From the NCBI RefSeq assembly GCF_000482505.1, contig NZ_KI519444.1:48953-112952 (forward strand): 64,000 nucleotides of DNA. Direction: 5' to 3'. The DNA comes from Leptotrichia trevisanii DSM 22070. Lineage in GTDB: Bacteria > Fusobacteriota > Fusobacteriia > Fusobacteriales > Leptotrichiaceae. Positions 50,955-61,229 of this stretch are shown piece by piece. The translations under genes and the position numbers were made by a program. The first letter of the stretch is position 1; every line of letters begins with the position of its first letter. The notes under the pieces are model-generated. The model searched no databases. It worked only from the letters and a program-made list of their open reading frames with translations, and was not told where the DNA came from.

Positions 50955-52499
50955 TTATAATCTCGATATTTTATATACAATATCATCAATTTCTGAACTA
51001 ATCTTGGAAATAAAAGAATTGTAAGCCTTATTATACATTTTTTTCTCTCCCAGTATCTCTTCTTTTTGAGCCTTATATTTACTCGGAACATTTCCAGTAT
51101 ACTGTAAAGTTTTAACTTTATTTTCCAACTCTATTTTATTATTATTACTGTAATTTATTAATCCATTCACAGTAATTTTGTATCTTATTTTTATTTTTTC
51201 GATTGAAATATTTTTTACTTCTTCAAAAATATATTCCCTTGTAATAGTATTCCCGTCAGCATCCTTAGTTTCTATATTTTCACGCTTGTTAGTTATATCT
51301 GGAGGAAAAGTTGAAATGTTATAATCATAATCAGTTTGATAAGAAATTACAACATCAGCTTTCCCTGAAACTCTTTTACCAATGCCTTGCATTCTATTGT
51401 CTATCTTCTGATTAATACTTGATATATTTCCATTGATGGAATATCGAATATATCCCATTTCATAATATTTGTCAGCCAATTTTCTGCTATCCTTAAAGCC
51501 CGAAATATATTTATCTGCATTTCTAAATTCGCTGGCCGCATTTCTGTAATTTAATTTTGATGTCCCATTTTTTAAATACGCCATTCCTCTGTCGTAACTT
51601 TTATTCGCTGCTATTAAATCTGCCTTATGTGTTGCTTCCTTTTCCAATTCAACACTGTCTTTATAGCCAGAAACATATTTTCTGCTATTTGCAAAATAAG
51701 AAGCTGCATTCCTGTAATCCGTTTCATCAGCTGCATTTTTTAATTTTTCAACACCCCTTTTATAATTTTCCTCAGCCTCAATTTTGTTGGCAGTATCTTG
51801 ACTTTGTTTAAATTTGTTTCGTGAATTTTTATAATTATCCTCATATCTCGAAAATGAACTATCCGCTGCATGATAAGCCTTTTCAGCATTTCTAAACCAT
51901 TTCAGCTCTTCAAATTTTTTTCCGAGAATTATGAATTTATCGGCAACCAGTTGTGATAATTTTTTATGCAATTCTAAATATTCATATTTATTTTTTCCCG
52001 AAGAATTAATTTCCTTCACCAATGTATCCAAAGGTTCATCCTGACAGTATGTAAGAATATCATACGCAGCAGTAAAGTTTTTCCGTCCAAAATCACTTTC
52101 AAATTGCCTAGACACCAACTCTTCATACTTCTTATAAATTACCTCCGTATTATAAGCCTTTCTGAAATCTGTAAATTGCTCAGAAAATTCATATCTACCT
52201 AGTAATATATTAATTTTCAGTAAATTATGTGCCGCTTCAAGTTTTTCTTCGATAGAATTTCCATTCAAATAAATATCATCATAATAATTAACAATATTAG
52301 AAAATTTCTCTGAAATTTCATTTCTAACTTTTGGACGTATTTTTCCTAATTTTTCAGGATTTTTCTCAAAATATCCCAGCACAATTTCCATACTCTCAAT
52401 ATATTTCTTATCATTATAAGCCTGTTCAGCCCTTTTTAACTCATAATCACAAGAAACCACACAAAATACCAATAGCAACATCAAAAATATTTTTTTCAT
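50955..52499 (-). CDS. Lipoprotein with helical repeats, paralogue of the next
   Basis: A 514-residue predicted lipoprotein: MKKIFLMLLLVFCVVSC has the lipobox Cys at 17. A helical repeat region follows with TPR-like blocks (ELKRAEQAYNDKKYIESMEI; repeated YRNAASYFANSRKYVSGYKD / YRNAASEFRNADKYISGFKD, about 260-345). A beta-rich C-terminal domain has VVISYQTDYDYN and IFEEVKNISIEKIKIRYKI. The start is the ATG at 52499, with GGAG six bases upstream. It is tandem with a paralogue at 52676-54052. A surface or periplasmic role is likely. Confidence 0.8.
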   Translation of the reverse strand: MKKIFLMLLLVFCVVSCDYELKRAEQAYNDKKYIESMEIVLGYFEKNPEKLGKIRPKVRNEISEKFSNIVNYYDDIYLNGNSIEEKLEAAHNLLKINILLGRYEFSEQFTDFRKAYNTEVIYKKYEELVSRQFESDFGRKNFTAAYDILTYCQDEPLDTLVKEINSSGKNKYEYLELHKKLSQLVADKFIILGKKFEELKWFRNAEKAYHAADSSFSRYEDNYKNSRNKFKQSQDTANKIEAEENYKRGVEKLKNAADETDYRNAASYFANSRKYVSGYKDSVELEKEATHKADLIAANKSYDRGMAYLKNGTSKLNYRNAASEFRNADKYISGFKDSRKLADKYYEMGYIRYSINGNISSINQKIDNRMQGIGKRVSGKADVVISYQTDYDYNISTFPPDITNKRENIETKDADGNTITREYIFEEVKNISIEKIKIRYKITVNGLINYSNNNKIELENKVKTLQYTGNVPSKYKAQKEEILGEKKMYNKAYNSFISKISSEIDDIVYKISRL

Positions 52500-52675
52500 A
52501 ACTTTCTCCAACCTTTCTGTATTTATATATATTTCTTAAATTTCAAACAAAAATATCCTATTCTACTTAACATTATATATAATATTTATTAAAGAAAAAT
52601 GAGAAATCTTACTAATTTTAAAATTTTTTAAAAATAAAAAACAAGGAGAATACAAAACCTCCCTGCTAATTTTAT

Positions 52676-54052
52676 TTATAAATTTTTTATAACTCTTACA
52701 AGTTCTTCTAACTCCATATGTGTTTTTTGCTCCATTGTATTGTAAGCCTTGTTCTTCATTTCGTTTCTTCCTAATGGGACTTCTCTTACTGATTTATAGT
52801 TTTCAGGAACATCTCCTGTATAGATTGTTTCGCTGTATTCATTTTTTAATGAGAAATTTCCACTAAAATTTCTATTTGTCATTCCACTTAAATTTATTCT
52901 ATATCTCACATCCATCGTTTCAGTTGAAATTTTCTTAATTTCTTCAAATATATACTGTTTTGAAACATATGTGCCACTTGCATCTCGTGCTTGTCTTGTT
53001 TCAGTATGCCTCTGTGTTCTTGGAGATTCAGTGTAAACTCTATAATTAGTATCAATATTGCAGGAAATAACCACATCAGCAGAACTGCTTGACATTTTTC
53101 TTCTTCCTATTTTTGATAAGCTGCTGCTTATTGAATTTTCAACTGAATTGGGGCAATCTGAAATATAATAATCTATATTCCCCATTTCTTCATATTTTCT
53201 TGCCAATTCTTTACTATTTTTATAATTAGGAATAAATCGTTCTGCTTTTTCAAAATACTCTGTAGCCTTTCTATAACTTGCTTTAGTACCTTCCCTTGCC
53301 TTTGAAAGCCCTAAATTATAGTTTTTTTCCGCATCAATCAAATCAGCTTTTCGTTTAATTTCAAAATGTTTGTCCTTTGCCTGTCTATAATTTTCATCAT
53401 AACGTGAATAAGTTTTGCTCGCTTCTAAATACAATTTTTCTGCTTCCCTGTATTTATCTGAATATTCATATTTTTGTGCAAGTTCTATTAATTTATCAGC
53501 TTTTGATTTTGTCATTTTTTTATTTACTTCCCTATAAATTGCCATTTTCCCGCTCGAAATATTACTGGCCATTAATTCTTCTGTAAATTCTATATGTTTA
53601 TTATAATCTTTCTTTATCATTTTATAAATATTTTCATAGCTCATTCTGTCTACATTGCTTCTTATTCTTTGTGAAATCATATTTTCATAATTTTCATAAA
53701 TTGAACTTAAATTATGTTTTTGAGTAAAATCCGTAAATTGTTGCGAAATTGAGTATTTGTCCATTAACATATAAATTTGTCCCAAACTGGAATACCCCTC
53801 TATTTTTTCATCGAAATTTCCGTTATAAGCCTTTCCTTCATAAATATTTACAATATTGGAAAATTTCCCCATAAGATCATTTTTTACTTCCGGCTTTATT
53901 TTTTCCAATTTATTAGGATATTTTTCAAAATATTTTAAAACGATTCTCATACTTTCCAAATATTCCTTTTTATCATACGCCTCCTGAGCCTTTTTTAACT
54001 CACAGGAAACAACACAAAATACCAATAGCAACATTAAAAATATTTTTTTCAT
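52676..54052 (-). CDS. Lipoprotein with helical repeats, tandem paralogue
   Basis: A 458-residue predicted lipoprotein with the same signal peptide, MKKIFLMLLLVFCVVSC, as its neighbour. Blocks match: LKKAQEAYDKKEYLESMRIV, YRKATEYFEKAERFIPNYKN, VVISCNIDTNYRVYTESP, and IFEEIKKISTETMDVRYRI. It has one fewer central repeat, which accounts for the shorter length. The identical signal sequence and divergent body indicate an old tandem duplication. The ATG is at 54052. Confidence 0.8.
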   Translation of the reverse strand: MKKIFLMLLLVFCVVSCELKKAQEAYDKKEYLESMRIVLKYFEKYPNKLEKIKPEVKNDLMGKFSNIVNIYEGKAYNGNFDEKIEGYSSLGQIYMLMDKYSISQQFTDFTQKHNLSSIYENYENMISQRIRSNVDRMSYENIYKMIKKDYNKHIEFTEELMASNISSGKMAIYREVNKKMTKSKADKLIELAQKYEYSDKYREAEKLYLEASKTYSRYDENYRQAKDKHFEIKRKADLIDAEKNYNLGLSKAREGTKASYRKATEYFEKAERFIPNYKNSKELARKYEEMGNIDYYISDCPNSVENSISSSLSKIGRRKMSSSSADVVISCNIDTNYRVYTESPRTQRHTETRQARDASGTYVSKQYIFEEIKKISTETMDVRYRINLSGMTNRNFSGNFSLKNEYSETIYTGDVPENYKSVREVPLGRNEMKNKAYNTMEQKTHMELEELVRVIKNL

Positions 54053-54230
54053 AGTTTTTACCAACCTTTCTATAAATAATTATTTTTAACAAAGCCTACT
54101 TTTCTCTCGACTATATTATACAAAATAATTGTTAAAGAAAAATGAGAAAAATGCTCTATTCCAATTGATTGGGCTATTTTTTTATGTTATAATATTTTAT
54201 AAATAAAATAATCAAAGAAGAGGTGTAGTT

Positions 54231-55724
54231 ATGAATTATAAAAGTACAAGAGGCGGCGAGTTACAAAGCTCGACTTTTGCCACATTACATGGACTTGCAA
54301 ATGGTGGGGGGCTTTATATTCCTGAAAAATTGCCAGAAGTGAAATTGACTTACGATAAACTGAAAAACTTGTCTTATCAGGAGCTTTCAGAAAAAATTAT
54401 AAAATTGTTCTTTACAGAATTTTCAGATGAGGAAATAAAAAAAGCTGTGAATAATGCCTATAACAGTTCCACTTTCAATGACGAAAATATTGTTCCTGTG
54501 TATAAATTAAATGAAAAAGTAAGTTTTGGAGAGCTGTTCCATGGAAGAACATTGGCATTTAAAGATTTAGCTCTTTCATTATTTCCATATTTACTGCTTT
54601 TGAGTAAGGAAAAACAAAAAGAAAACAAAAAAATATTGATTCTGGCTGCAACTTCTGGAGATACTGGAAAGGCTGCTCTTGAAGGGTTTAAAGATGTTGA
54701 CGGAATTAACATTGTCGTATTTTATCCTAAAAACGGAGTTAGCCCAATGCAAGAGGAACAAATGCGAAAACAACTTGGAAACAATGTAGAAATAGTCGCA
54801 ATAAATGGAAACTTTGACGACGCTCAAAGTGCCATAAAAGTAATTTTCTCAAGCGAAGAATTTAAAAAATACACAAATGACTACAATGTAATGTTTTCAA
54901 GTGCAAACTCAATTAACATTGGAAGATTATTTCCACAAATTATTTATTATGTATCAACTTACATAAATTTGGTAAAAGCTGGAACAATCAAGCCTGATGA
55001 AGAATTTAATGTGGTAGTTCCTACTGGAAACTTTGGAAATATTCTAGCTGGATTTATTGCTAAAAAACTTGGAATACCAATCAGAAAATTTATCTCAGCT
55101 TCAAATAAAAATAAAGTTCTGGCTGATTTCTTCCAAACTGGAACATACAACAAAAATAGAGACTTTTACGCAACAAACTCACCATCAATGGATATTTTAC
55201 TTTCATCAAACTTTGAGAGATACCTATATTACGCACTAAATGAAAACTCTGAAAGAGTAAACGAGTTAATCACAAACTTGCTTTCAGGCGGAGAATTATC
55301 AGTAAATGAGGAAGAATTGAAAAATATTCAAAATGAATTTTATGGAGAATTTGCAAATGACGATGAAACTGTAAACGCAATTAAGAATGTGTATGAAAAT
55401 TATCATTATTTAATGGATCCACACACAGCAGTCGCCTATTCAGTTTATGAAAAATTAGATAACAATAATCTAGATAAAAATATTCACACCGTAATAATGT
55501 CAACAGCACACCCATTCAAGTTCCCAACTCCAATTGCAAAAGCATTGGGAATTGATGAAACAAAAGAGCCTTACGCAATTTTGGATGAAGTATCAGAAAT
55601 CACTGGTGTAAAATTCCCGGGAAAATTGACAGAAGTGAGAAATTCAGAAATAAGATTTTCAAATGTGATTGATAAAACTGATATTCAGGACTTTGTGAAA
55701 AAATATATAAAAAATTTGAAGTAG
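54231..55724 (+). CDS. thrC: Threonine synthase
   Basis: PLP enzyme converting O-phosphohomoserine to threonine. The PLP lysine is in GRTLAFKDLALSLFPYL at about residue 111. The phosphate loop is VVPTGNFGNILAG, and LAATSGDTGKAALEG carries the substrate-binding Ser/Thr. The 497-residue length and N-terminal MNYKSTRGGE fit the class I enzyme. GAAGAGGTG lies before the ATG. It stands alone on the plus strand between minus-strand genes and is followed by a terminator. Confidence 0.96.
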   Translation: MNYKSTRGGELQSSTFATLHGLANGGGLYIPEKLPEVKLTYDKLKNLSYQELSEKIIKLFFTEFSDEEIKKAVNNAYNSSTFNDENIVPVYKLNEKVSFGELFHGRTLAFKDLALSLFPYLLLLSKEKQKENKKILILAATSGDTGKAALEGFKDVDGINIVVFYPKNGVSPMQEEQMRKQLGNNVEIVAINGNFDDAQSAIKVIFSSEEFKKYTNDYNVMFSSANSINIGRLFPQIIYYVSTYINLVKAGTIKPDEEFNVVVPTGNFGNILAGFIAKKLGIPIRKFISASNKNKVLADFFQTGTYNKNRDFYATNSPSMDILLSSNFERYLYYALNENSERVNELITNLLSGGELSVNEEELKNIQNEFYGEFANDDETVNAIKNVYENYHYLMDPHTAVAYSVYEKLDNNNLDKNIHTVIMSTAHPFKFPTPIAKALGIDETKEPYAILDEVSEITGVKFPGKLTEVRNSEIRFSNVIDKTDIQDFVKKYIKNLK

Positions 55725-55761
55725 AAATTATTGAAATTTTAGGAATTAAACTAACTGTAAT

Positions 55762-55815
55762 AAAAAATACTCAGGCAATGGTTATTTTATCCGACTGCTT
55801 GAGTATTTATTTTTT
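55762..55815. terminator. Terminator between thrC and the AAA/PD-(D/E)XK gene
   Basis: AAATACTCA-G-GCA pairs with TGC-T-TGAGTATTT around an 18-base loop, with A-run and T-run flanks, so it should serve both convergent genes. Confidence 0.85.
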
Positions 55816-55832
55816 ATATTTTATATTTTTCT

Positions 55833-57521
55833 TTATCTTTCAAATTTAACTTCCATTTCTTTTCCTAAAAATGCTACTCCAATTTTTAAAATATTTTCAA
55901 CTCCTGCATTTTTAAGTGCTGAAATATATTCTTTCTCAGTAATTTGCTTCAACGCAATTGCACATTCCTCTTGCAATTTTTCCTGAACTTCATTTTGATT
56001 TATACCATCTTTTGCATTTATAACTTTAAATTCAAGTATAATTCCCTCTTTCCTCTTCTCAAGATTCTTAGGCTTTAACATTAAATCATAACGTCCTTTT
56101 CCTGAAAAATTATTAGACGTTATCTCATATTCATTTTTAAGACTCAAAACCATTCCAAGCATAAGCCCATGATAAAACTGCTCTTTATAATTTCCACTTA
56201 CATCAAATACTCCAACATTTTCCAATAGTATTTTTCTCAATTCCTTTTTAAATATTTCAATTTCTCCATTTTTTAAAGCGTATGTCATATTAAAAAATGT
56301 ATTATGATTTTCAAAATACACATCAATGAACATTGTTGAAAACATTTTTAATATTTCTTCATTGGGAATTTTCAAATATACTTCCTCATTCTTTACTTCC
56401 TCAGCCAATGTTAAATAACCGCTATGAAAAAATAGATTCCATATATTCTCCTCATAATTTAATTCTAAATTTGAAAAAGTCATATTGTCATTTATCCTTT
56501 TGGAAATAGCCCCCTTATTCAGAAGTTTAGAAAAATCATCAAAAATTTCATTTCTTAATCTTATTAAATAGACTTTTATTAAATCATTTCCGCTTGTGTT
56601 TACCCAGTATGGTTTTAATTTTTTGTGATCCAGAAAACTATTAATTGACCAAGGATTGTAAACTTTTAAATTTCCAAACAAATATCCATTATACCATTTT
56701 TGGACATCTTTTAATTCATATTCTAAATTAAAATCTTTTACAGCATTATCAACTTCATCTTCCATAATCCCAAAATATTCTGTAAACCTGTTATCAAGTA
56801 TTGTATAAACTTGTAAATTATTTAATCCAGAAAATATATTTTCCTTCGCAATACGCAAAATCCCTGTCATAATTCCCATTTCCAAATAGTTGTTATCCTT
56901 TAGAACGGAACCATAAAAAGACTTGAAAAATTCAATTGCTTCCTCATAATAACCATGTACATAGGAATTAATTATTGGTTGATCATATTCATCAATTAAT
57001 AAAACCACTTTCTTTCCATATTCCTGATAAAGAAACTTCGTTAATTCCAGCAATGAATTTTCAATATTTGTATTCGTTGTATCAGGCTCTTCCATCCATA
57101 TTTTTTCAAAAAAACGCTTATTTTTTGGATTCAGCTTTTCACATAATTCATAAAACTCATCATATAAACTGGCAATCAAACTTCGGATGTACTCCATCCC
57201 ACCTTCCCAGTTACTTTTATTATAATTCTTAAAACTGATAAAAATTACAGGACTTTCCCCCTGTAAATCAAAATATTTACTTTTGGAAATCTTTAAATTT
57301 TTAAATAATTTCCTATTTTCATCTTTATTTTTAACATCAAAAAAATATTTTATCATTGACATATTCAATGTTTTCCCAAATCGCCGAGGCCTTGTAAAAA
57401 GTTTTACCTCCCCAGCCTCTTCCATAATCTTGCTAATTAATTCCGTCTTATCAAAATAATAGTAATCCCCTTCAATCACTTTTTTAAAATCAGATATTCC
57501 GATTGGCAGCTTCTTTCTCAT
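55833..57521 (-). CDS. AAA-ATPase-like / PD-(D/E)XK nuclease-superfamily protein
   Basis: A 562-residue member of the AAA-ATPase_like plus DUF1703 family common in host-associated bacteria. The N-terminus MRKKLPIGISDFKKVIEGD and LFTRPRRFGKTLNMSMI contain the family's P-loop-like motif; LLIDEYDQPIIN is Walker B. The C-terminal nuclease-fold domain has the Asp in GRYDLMLKPKN and ExK in GIILEFKVINAKDG. Role unknown; defence or mobile-element links have been suggested for the family. GGAGG lies before the ATG. Confidence 0.9.
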   Translation of the reverse strand: MRKKLPIGISDFKKVIEGDYYYFDKTELISKIMEEAGEVKLFTRPRRFGKTLNMSMIKYFFDVKNKDENRKLFKNLKISKSKYFDLQGESPVIFISFKNYNKSNWEGGMEYIRSLIASLYDEFYELCEKLNPKNKRFFEKIWMEEPDTTNTNIENSLLELTKFLYQEYGKKVVLLIDEYDQPIINSYVHGYYEEAIEFFKSFYGSVLKDNNYLEMGIMTGILRIAKENIFSGLNNLQVYTILDNRFTEYFGIMEDEVDNAVKDFNLEYELKDVQKWYNGYLFGNLKVYNPWSINSFLDHKKLKPYWVNTSGNDLIKVYLIRLRNEIFDDFSKLLNKGAISKRINDNMTFSNLELNYEENIWNLFFHSGYLTLAEEVKNEEVYLKIPNEEILKMFSTMFIDVYFENHNTFFNMTYALKNGEIEIFKKELRKILLENVGVFDVSGNYKEQFYHGLMLGMVLSLKNEYEITSNNFSGKGRYDLMLKPKNLEKRKEGIILEFKVINAKDGINQNEVQEKLQEECAIALKQITEKEYISALKNAGVENILKIGVAFLGKEMEVKFER

Positions 57522-57684
57522 TCCAATTTCCTCCCTTTTTATTTTTTAACCCCTATATTTAAATTATACTGAAATGATAGATAAAATGCAAGTAATTTAA
57601 ATTTTTATTCTCTAAAATATTTTAAATGCCTATTTTTTTTAATTTTTAAACTATATTTTCAATTTATCCCTATTTGAGCCCAAC

Positions 57685-58281
57685 TTAATCTACATCATCC
57701 ACATTAACTCTACCCTCAAGCGATCTCCCCAGCGTCGCCATATCCGTATATTCGATATTTCCACCCATTGGAATACCACTTGCAATTTTAGAAATTTTGA
57801 TATTTTTTTCCTTCAGGAATTTTGTCAGATATAGGCTTGTGGTTTCCCCTTCCAAATCAGGATTTAAAGCTAATATAACTTCCTTAATATCTCCATTTAA
57901 CCGATTCATTAGTTTTCTTAAATTCAAATCTTCAATTGTAACTCCATTTAACGGATCAATCTTGCCACCTAAAACGTGATAAAGCCCATTATATGTTTCA
58001 GATTTTTCAAAGGCAATCACATCTCTTACACCTTCAACAACACAGATTACCTCCTTATCCCTTTTCTCATTGGCACAAATCTCACAAATGTCATTTTCAG
58101 ATAAATTTCCACAAATCTCACAATGTTTAATATTTGTATGTGAATCTTTTATTATTTCCAACATTCTATCAATTTCTGCCTCACTTTTGTCTAAAACATC
58201 AAATGCAATTCTTGCTGCACTTTTTCTCCCAATTCCCGGCAATTTTGCGAACACATCTATCAAATCATCAAGTTTTTTCAT
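57685..58281 (-). CDS. recR: Recombination mediator RecR
   Basis: Acts with RecO/RecF to load RecA at gaps. HhH motif KLPGIGRKSAARIAFDVL, zinc finger CEICGNLSENDICEIC, TOPRIM region VICVVEGVRDVIAFEKS and GLYHVLGGKIDPLNG. The start was set at the ATG 58281 (MKKLDDLIDVFAKLPG), 12 codons inside the longest frame, with AAGGGGTG upstream. 198 residues is standard. There is no dnaX or ybaB alongside, unlike in many bacteria. Confidence 0.95.
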   Translation of the reverse strand: MKKLDDLIDVFAKLPGIGRKSAARIAFDVLDKSEAEIDRMLEIIKDSHTNIKHCEICGNLSENDICEICANEKRDKEVICVVEGVRDVIAFEKSETYNGLYHVLGGKIDPLNGVTIEDLNLRKLMNRLNGDIKEVILALNPDLEGETTSLYLTKFLKEKNIKISKIASGIPMGGNIEYTDMATLGRSLEGRVNVDDVD

Positions 58282-58393
58282 ATCTTTTATTTCACCCCTT
58301 TCTTTAAATATACTCAAATCTCTTTAAATTTAAACTGACAATTCAGATATTAACTTTCAAATTTAATTTTAAAATATTACTCTGCACTATTTT

Positions 58394-58423
58394 AAAAAGG
58401 GAAAGGTATAAAACCATTTCCCT
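58394..58423 (-). terminator. Terminator of pyk
   Basis: GGGAAA-GGT and ACC-A-TTTCCC form a stem around ATAAA, with TTTTT following on the minus strand. It lies about 60 bases beyond the pyk stop. Confidence 0.75.
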
Positions 58424-58482
58424 CATAAAAATATTTATAATTGCTTGTTGTGTGTGCAAGTGTCAAATAATTAATTTTGTAA

Positions 58483-59910
58483 TTATTCTCCAACTCTTTC
58501 TACTCTAAATGTATTAGTTGTTCCTTCTTTAGAGATTCCAGTTACCATTACTACTAAGTCACCTTTATTAGCTTCTTCGTGGTTAGCTGCAATTTCTCTT
58601 GCTCTTGCGAAGAAATCATCTGTTTTATCCAGTCCTTTTTCTACGTAAGCTCTAACTCCTCTTACTAACGCCAATTGTCTAGCAGTTTGTTCATTGTCTG
58701 TCAAAGCGATAATTGGTACAACTGGCCCATATTTTCTAATCATTCTTGGTGATCTACCAGTTTTTGTCCAACATACGATTAATTTAGCATCCAATGCTTT
58801 AGTTGTGCTTACTGCACCACTTGAAATTGCTTCTGTAACAGAAATTTCTGATCCGTCTGGAGTTTCAACTGTTTTGAATTTTTTAAATTCATCTGTTCTT
58901 TTTGAAATAGTAGCCATCATTTTAACGGCTTCTACTGGATATTTACCTTTTGCAGATTCTCCTGATAACATAACTGCATCTGTACCATCCAAGATAGCAT
59001 TAGCAACGTCTCCAGCTTCTGCTCTTGTAGGACGAGGGTTTCTAATCATTGAATCTAACATTTGAGTTGCTGTAATAACTGGTTTTCCAGCTTTATTACA
59101 TTTTCTAATCATCATTTTTTGCATGAATGGAACTTCTTCTGCAGGTACTTCTACCCCTAAATCTCCTCTGGCAACCATGATTGCATCACTTAATTCCAAG
59201 ATTTCGTCAAAGTTGTCAACACCTTCTTGGCTTTCAATTTTTGAAATGATTTGGATGTTTTTTCCACCATTATCATCTAATACTTTTCTTACTTCAGCAA
59301 CGTCAGATGCTTTTCTTATGAATGAAGCTGCTACAAAGTCAACACCTTGTTCACAACCAAATTTCAAGTCAGCAATATCTTTTTCAGCTAATGCCGGCAA
59401 TCCAACTGAAACATCTGGCAAGTTTACACCTTTAGTTTCTCCTAATTCTCCAGTATTTGTAACAACACAGTGAACTTCTCCAGCTGCTTTATCAACACTT
59501 TCAACTTTTAATCCAACTAAACCATCATCTAATAAAACTGTAGTTCCTTCATATAAGTCATCAACAATTCCTGGATAAGAAACTGAAAATTTTTCAGCAT
59601 TTCCAACGAAAGAATAATCAGTAGTAATAGTTACTTTTTTACCAGTTTCCAATACTACATCTTTTCCACCTTCTAATTTTCCAGTTCTGATTTCAGGCCC
59701 TTTAGTATCCAATAAGATTCCTATTTCCTTACCTGTATTTTTCATTACTTCCCTAATATTTTTAATTCTTGCTCCATGTTCTGCAAAATCACCATGAGAA
59801 AAGTTCAATCTCATTACGTTCATTCCGCTTTCCACTAATTTTGTCAACATTTCAATACTTTCAGTTTTTGGACCAATGGTACAAACAACTTTAGTCATTT
59901 TAATTTTCAT
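58483..59910 (-). CDS. pyk: Pyruvate kinase
   Basis: Final glycolytic ATP-forming step. KVVCTIGPKTESIEML, VMRLNFSHGDFAEH, the signature IISKIESQEGVDNFDEI with catalytic Lys, MVARGDLGVEVPAEEVPF, and KPVITATQMLDSMI are intact. The C-terminal regulatory domain is present (KLIVCWTKTGRSPRMI). Full length at 475 residues, with AGGAGG before the ATG. It lies directly downstream of pfkA on the same strand, the common glycolytic pairing, though 130 bases separate them. Confidence 0.97.
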   Translation of the reverse strand: MKIKMTKVVCTIGPKTESIEMLTKLVESGMNVMRLNFSHGDFAEHGARIKNIREVMKNTGKEIGILLDTKGPEIRTGKLEGGKDVVLETGKKVTITTDYSFVGNAEKFSVSYPGIVDDLYEGTTVLLDDGLVGLKVESVDKAAGEVHCVVTNTGELGETKGVNLPDVSVGLPALAEKDIADLKFGCEQGVDFVAASFIRKASDVAEVRKVLDDNGGKNIQIISKIESQEGVDNFDEILELSDAIMVARGDLGVEVPAEEVPFMQKMMIRKCNKAGKPVITATQMLDSMIRNPRPTRAEAGDVANAILDGTDAVMLSGESAKGKYPVEAVKMMATISKRTDEFKKFKTVETPDGSEISVTEAISSGAVSTTKALDAKLIVCWTKTGRSPRMIRKYGPVVPIIALTDNEQTARQLALVRGVRAYVEKGLDKTDDFFARAREIAANHEEANKGDLVVMVTGISKEGTTNTFRVERVGE

Positions 59911-60042
59911 TTTTCCTCCTAAAATTTAATTTAAAATTTTCATTGTCTTAAATTATCAATGAATTCTTACTTTAATGTAAGAGAGTTCATTTATTTTTTA
60001 AAAATTGTCAAACTTATAAAATTTATTATTTAACAATTATAA

Positions 60043-61005
60043 TTATAATGATAACATATTTGCTATTGCATAATCAGATGCAGATGCTTTTGAATAATTT
60101 TCCCAAGCGTAAGATAATTTATGAGTTGTTACTTCTTCACTTTGAATTCCAACCATCAATCCACCTTTTCCTTCTTCAATTAATTCAACTGCTTTTACAC
60201 CAAGTCTTGTTGCCAAGATTCTATCAAATGCTGTAGGTGCTCCACCTCTTTGAATATGCCCTAAGATAGTAACTCTTATACTTGTATCAACTTTTTTTGA
60301 CAACTCATCTTTAATTTGTACAACATTTCCTACACCTTCAGCAACAACAATTATATCGTATAATTTACCTTCGGCACGTCTTTTTCTAATTACTTCGGCT
60401 ATATCATCAATTGAGCTTTCAGTTTCAGGAATCATAACTCCACTTGCACCTCCAGCTATCGCAGAATAAAGAGCCAAATCTCCACAGTTTCTTCCCATTA
60501 CTTCTACTAAGTATGTTCTTTCATGAGAAGTAGCAGTATCTTTTAATTTTGAAATGGCATCCAGTATAATATTTAATGCAGTATCATAACCAACTGTGTA
60601 ATCAGTTCCAGCTACATCGTTATCAATAGTTCCTGGTATTCCAATTGTCTTAATTCCGTGTTCTTCATACAAATAATGTGCCCCATGGAATGAACCATCA
60701 CCACCGATTACAACTAATCCGTCAATTCCATACTTTTTCAAATTAGCCGCTGCTTTTGCCCTAACTTCAGGATCTTTAAATTCCGGCAATCTTGCTGATA
60801 ATAAAATTGTCCCTCCCTTATCAGCAATTCCACTTACATCCAGCAATGTCAATGGAAAGATTTGATCTTCAAGCATACCTTTGTATCCTCTTTTTATACC
60901 ATAAACTTCCATTCCTTTGTTTATAGCAGCTTTAGTGACAGCTCTTATCGCTGTATTCATACCTTGTGAATCTCCTCCACTTGTTAAAATTGCGATTTTT
61001 TTCAT
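60043..61005 (-). CDS. pfkA: ATP-dependent 6-phosphofructokinase
   Basis: Phosphorylates fructose 6-phosphate. KIAILTSGGDSQGMNTAIRA is the ATP-binding start (GGDSQGMN in place of the common GGDAPGMN), then GYKGM, GGDGSFHGAHYL, the catalytic GIPGTIDNDVAGTDYTVG, VEVMGRNCGDLAL and LGHIQRGGAPTAFDR. The start is the ATG at 61005, after AAGGAG; the longer frame adds an unlikely MYRRRKNT. 320 residues is standard for bacterial PfkA. The Gly after GGDG fits ATP rather than pyrophosphate use. Confidence 0.96.
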   Translation of the reverse strand: MKKIAILTSGGDSQGMNTAIRAVTKAAINKGMEVYGIKRGYKGMLEDQIFPLTLLDVSGIADKGGTILLSARLPEFKDPEVRAKAAANLKKYGIDGLVVIGGDGSFHGAHYLYEEHGIKTIGIPGTIDNDVAGTDYTVGYDTALNIILDAISKLKDTATSHERTYLVEVMGRNCGDLALYSAIAGGASGVMIPETESSIDDIAEVIRKRRAEGKLYDIIVVAEGVGNVVQIKDELSKKVDTSIRVTILGHIQRGGAPTAFDRILATRLGVKAVELIEEGKGGLMVGIQSEEVTTHKLSYAWENYSKASASDYAIANMLSL

Positions 61006-61229
61006 CGTGTTTTTTCTCCTTCTATACATTATAATTACAAATTTATTAACTATAAAAATTCTTTATAAATCTTACATTTTTATATTAGCATTTTTAATTT
61101 CCATTGTCAAATAATTTTTAAAATTAATTTTATCTAAGCCTATTTTTAAATATCCTTATAATTTTTCAACTCATCAAAATATTATTATTTGCATATTATT
61201 AAAAATTAAACAAATATGACAGTCATTTC

